From the NCBI GenBank assembly GCA_022865725.1, contig JALHTP010000173.1:1-8237 (forward strand): a stretch of DNA of 8,237 nt, written 5' to 3'. This document shows positions 6,558 to 8,237 of this stretch, one piece after another; the stretch's first letter is position 1, and each line of letters begins with the position of its first letter. A program made the position numbers and the translations under genes. The notes under the pieces were generated by a model. The model did not search any database. It saw only the letters and a program-made list of their open reading frames with translations, and was not told the DNA's origin. Source of the DNA: Methyloceanibacter sp. GTDB lineage: Bacteria > Pseudomonadota > Alphaproteobacteria > Rhizobiales > Methyloligellaceae.

Positions 6558-6931
6558 TTCGGCTGCCACGGCTCGTAATCCAGAGGCGGCTTGGCGGCGC
6601 CGGGACGCAGCGTCGAGCCGGGCGGGCGATAAGCCTCGTAGGTGCCGGTCAGATTGGGGCGATGCGGCTTTTCCCAAGACCGCGGCGTGTAATCCTCCTC
6701 GGTCGGAGGCACATCGACGGTGTGATGCAGCCAGCCATGCCAGGCGGGCGGGATCTGCGACGGCTCGGCCAGGCTGCGATAAGTCACCCAGCGACGCTTG
6801 CCGCCACGCTCGCGATAATAGACGTTGCCCAGCCCATCCTCGCCCACGCGCTCCCCTTTTCGCCAAGTGTAGAGGCGCGTGCCGATGGTGTTGCCCGTCC
6901 ACCAGGCGAAGAGCTCGGTGAAGATTCCCAT
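6554..6931 (-). CDS. NADH:ubiquinone oxidoreductase accessory subunit NDUFA12 (B17.2 type)
   Basis: Homologue of the mitochondrial complex I accessory subunit NDUFA12/B17.2, found in alphaproteobacteria; a peripheral subunit on the cytoplasmic arm. 125 residues. Family features: FAWWTGNTIGTRLYTWRKGERVGEDGLGNVYY (8-39 region), then RWVTYRSLAEPSQIPPAWHGWLHH (47-70), TVDVPPTEEDY, PHRPNLTGTYEAYRPPGS, and a C-terminal PPLDYEPWQP. AGG at 6939-6937 (minus strand) is a modest ribosome site before ATG 6931. It is 60 bases downstream of the receiver-like gene and overlaps the methyltransferase gene by 4 bases. Complex I nuo genes are not in the window, which is usual for this subunit in bacteria. Confidence 0.95.
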   Translation of the reverse strand: MGIFTELFAWWTGNTIGTRLYTWRKGERVGEDGLGNVYYRERGGKRRWVTYRSLAEPSQIPPAWHGWLHHTVDVPPTEEDYTPRSWEKPHRPNLTGTYEAYRPPGSTLRPGAAKPPLDYEPWQPK

Positions 6932-6940
6932 TGTTGCCTA

Positions 6941-6962
6941 GGCGCTTTTTGGTTTTTGCGCC
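6941..6962. repeat. Short inverted repeat upstream of the NDUFA12 gene
   Basis: GGCGC (6941-6945) and GCGCC (6958-6962) flank the loop TTTTTGGTTTTT on the plus strand (AAAAACCAAAAA on the minus strand). It lies 10-31 bases upstream of the NDUFA12 ATG. No T-run follows the stem on either strand, so a terminator is unlikely; it could be an operator or a leader hairpin that affects ribosome access. Confidence 0.4.
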
Positions 6963-6991
6963 GGGACTATGGGCCCAAGGTGGCGACCTGT

Positions 6992-7588
6992 CTAGTTCGG
7001 CGCGGCCCGCGCCTTCCTGGCGATATCGAAGCTGGACGCGGGCTCCTCGTCGGACGCTGCGGCAGAGAGCGGAAGGCCAGGCTCGTCCGGAACATAGATC
7101 GGCCGCTGGACGCTGAGCGACAGCCGCTCCTCCAAGCCGGCGACGACATAATGCTCGCCCTTGAGCTCGAAGGGACGGTCGTCGTTGATGAGCCAGTCGA
7201 TCCGGCGATAGAGCGTGCTGGCGGAGATCGGCAGCACGAGCACCTGATGCGCCCCTGCCCTGAGCGACTCCTCGACCAGCGCCGGATTGGCGCGGGCGCT
7301 CATGATCATGGCGGGCACGAGAGCGAGCGGTCCGGATTGCGAGCGGCGCATGGTCCGGACCAGCTGAGGGCCGGTCAAAGGCTGCATGGACGACGCGGCA
7401 ATGACGAGGTCGGGCGTGTCCTCCGCCATGGCGCTGAAGGCTTCGGCCGGGCTTGCATAGGTCTCGACACGGCCGGTGCCGATGGCCGCGAGCATGCCGC
7501 GCATCAGCGACAGCAGCGGCCGGCGATTGTCGATGACGGCGACGACGAGCGTGTCGAGATCGCGGCCAAAGGCGCGATGGTAGAGCAT
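6992..7588 (-). CDS. Response-regulator-like protein with a degenerate receiver domain
   Basis: CheY-like fold without the residues for phosphorylation. From ATG 7588 it has 198 residues. The receiver spans about 13-134: LVVAVIDNRRPLLSLMRGML (14-33), YASPAEAFSAM, PDLVIAASSMQPLTGPQLVRTMR (59-81), PAMIMSARANPALVEESLRAGAHQVLVLPIS (92-122). Aligned with active receivers, the DD pair is reduced to Asp20-Asn21, the phospho-acceptor Asp is Ala65 (codon 7396-7394), the switch Thr/Ser is kept as Ser98, and the conserved Lys before Pro is Leu119. The C-terminus (DDRPFELKGEHYVVAGLEER) resembles the tail of short rhizobial receivers; no DNA-binding domain is seen. A GTG at 7732 would add 48 basic, unstructured-looking residues and is less likely. 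No clear ribosome site. Divergent from nrdJ. Confidence 0.85.
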   Translation of the reverse strand: MLYHRAFGRDLDTLVVAVIDNRRPLLSLMRGMLAAIGTGRVETYASPAEAFSAMAEDTPDLVIAASSMQPLTGPQLVRTMRRSQSGPLALVPAMIMSARANPALVEESLRAGAHQVLVLPISASTLYRRIDWLINDDRPFELKGEHYVVAGLEERLSLSVQRPIYVPDEPGLPLSAAASDEEPASSFDIARKARAAPN

Positions 7589-7903
7589 TGGACTTCGAAC
7601 CCCGGGACTTCGTCCGCCGAACTTTCGGTATCGGGGCCAGCCTAGTGAGCGGCTCGTAAACAGACCGTCAAAGCCCCTCCCGGCCTCTCTGCGCCAAGGG
7701 CTGGGCTTGCCAATTTTCCACCGGGTTTCCACATACCATCCCCAGAGTTCCCCACCGCCACTTATGGTAGTCGCCCACAGGGTTTAGTGGTAAGTTAGGA
7801 GTTGCGTGCATACATATTGATGGTTGGGACGAATCGCCTCACGTTCTGCCGTTGCGCGCCTGGGAAGCGTGCGGGGACAAATTCCTGGGGGGGTAAGAGC
7901 AAA
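7589..7903. promoter_or_regulatory. Divergent intergenic region upstream of nrdJ and the receiver-like gene
   Basis: 315 bases with no convincing gene; it should hold promoters for both flanking genes. The part at about 7711-7830 is more AT-rich than its surroundings and holds the spaced CCAC motifs (7714-7779), an imperfect TTAG-N7-TTAG repeat (7784-7798), and CCACTTA (7758-7764) facing TTAGTGG (7784-7790) with one mismatch. A candidate -10 for nrdJ is CATATT near 7813, but no good -35 pairs with it. I saw no convincing NrdR box and no cobalamin riboswitch core by eye. Confidence 0.5.
7714..7779 (+). promoter_or_regulatory. Four spaced CCAC motifs, weakly DnaA-box-like
   Basis: TTTTCCACC (7714-7722), GTTTCCACA (7725-7733), TTCCCCACC (7748-7756) and TCGCCCACA (7771-7779) start 11, 23 and 23 bases apart, close to whole helical turns, so they would face the same side of DNA. 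The first two differ from the DnaA box TTATCCACA at two positions, the others at three. Could be a DnaA or other regulator array, or chance in a C-rich region. Confidence 0.28.
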
Positions 7904-8237
7904 ATGCGGATTGAGCGAAAATTCACCGAGGCGGGCAAGTCGCCCTATGCCGCTGTTCCGTTCCGGGAAAGCGCGAGCGAGATCCGTAACCCGGACGGCT
8001 CGGTGGTGTTTGCGCTTGAGCGTTTCCAGGTTCCAGCCCATTGGAGCGGCGTCGCGGCCGACATCCTCGCCCAAAAATACTTCCGCAAGGCGGGCGTTCC
8101 CTTAAAGGCGAAGCGGATCGAGGAGAATACCGTCCCCTCCTGGCTGTGGCGCTCGGTCCCCGACGAGGAGGCCCTGAGCCGGCTGCCCGAGGGCGAGCGC
8201 TATGGCTCCGAGATCGACAGCCGCCAGGTCTTTGACC
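7904..8237 (+). CDS. nrdJ: Vitamin B12-dependent (class II) ribonucleotide reductase, 3' truncated
   Basis: Makes deoxyribonucleotides from ribonucleotides using adenosylcobalamin to generate the radical; oxygen-independent in family. Only the first 111 codons are in the window and the frame is still open at the edge. The N-terminus MRIERKFTEAGKSPYAAVPF, then SEIRNPDGSVVF (25-36), VPAHWSGVAADILAQKYFRK (43-62), RKAGVP, NTVPSWLWRSVPDEEAL and ERYGSEIDSRQVFD match the alphaproteobacterial NrdJ N-terminal region closely. The catalytic Cys and glycyl-type barrel lie beyond the window. The start ATG 7904 follows a G-run and TAAGAG. A full protein in this family is over 1,000 residues, so most of the gene is missing here. 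Confidence 0.94.
   Translation, partial: MRIERKFTEAGKSPYAAVPFRESASEIRNPDGSVVFALERFQVPAHWSGVAADILAQKYFRKAGVPLKAKRIEENTVPSWLWRSVPDEEALSRLPEGERYGSEIDSRQVFD

Noticed and set aside
5709..6578. 289-codon plus-strand frame opposite the methyltransferase
   Set aside because: The minus strand carries full SAM-binding motifs and an ATGA coupling; the plus frame has an Arg/Ala/Gly-rich composition and no motif.
6662..7645. 327-codon plus-strand frame opposite NDUFA12 and the receiver-like gene
   Set aside because: It spans two recognisable minus-strand genes and the gap between them; it reads as low-complexity antisense.
7805..7822. AT-rich GCATACATATTGATGG as a possible NrdR box
   Set aside because: Only about half of the positions fit the NrdR consensus and there is no second box one to three turns away.
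7784..8074. Minus-strand 96-codon frame across the nrdJ start
   Set aside because: Antisense to the conserved NrdJ N-terminus and without recognisable features.

Overview
The window is a 65%-or-so GC stretch of bacterial chromosome. Gene content and order (M48 protease, DsbA-like protein, aroQ-accB-accC, aat, a convergent DUF2155 gene, an NDUFA12 complex I subunit and a B12-dependent ribonucleotide reductase) point to an alphaproteobacterium, most likely of the order Hyphomicrobiales (Rhizobiales). A bacterial NDUFA12 homologue, a DUF2155 protein, NrdJ and a palindromic repeat of a type I recall from this order all agree. I cannot name the genus.

Left part, plus strand (2-5251). A 5'-truncated M48 metalloprotease with C-terminal TPR-like helices is followed 23 bases later by a membrane-anchored DsbA/Com1-type thiol oxidoreductase; both act in the cell envelope. 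A probable terminator (1999-2028) closes this pair. After a roughly 150-base gap comes a tight group: aroQ (shikimate pathway), accB and accC (biotin carrier and biotin carboxylase of acetyl-CoA carboxylase) and aat (N-end-rule aminoacyl transferase), with gaps of 25, 10 and 6 bases.

Middle and right part, minus strand (7588 down to 5017). Read in their own direction: a receiver-like protein that lacks the phosphorylatable Asp and the conserved Lys, an NDUFA12 complex I accessory subunit, a class I SAM-dependent methyltransferase whose ATG overlaps the NDUFA12 stop (ATGA), and a secreted DUF2155 protein whose 3' end runs 235 bases into the 3' end of aat on the other strand. A 49-bp imperfect palindrome (5666-5714) lies between the methyltransferase and DUF2155 genes.

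Right edge. A 315-base divergent intergenic region precedes nrdJ (starts at 7904, cut by the window end). It holds four spaced CCAC-type motifs and an imperfect CtrA-like direct repeat, all only suggestive of control.

This is mostly conserved core genome. I found no clear undescribed system such as a defence island, mobile element or biosynthetic cluster. The points most worth a second look are the inactivated receiver, the antiparallel aat/DUF2155 overlap and the methyltransferase coupled to a complex I subunit.
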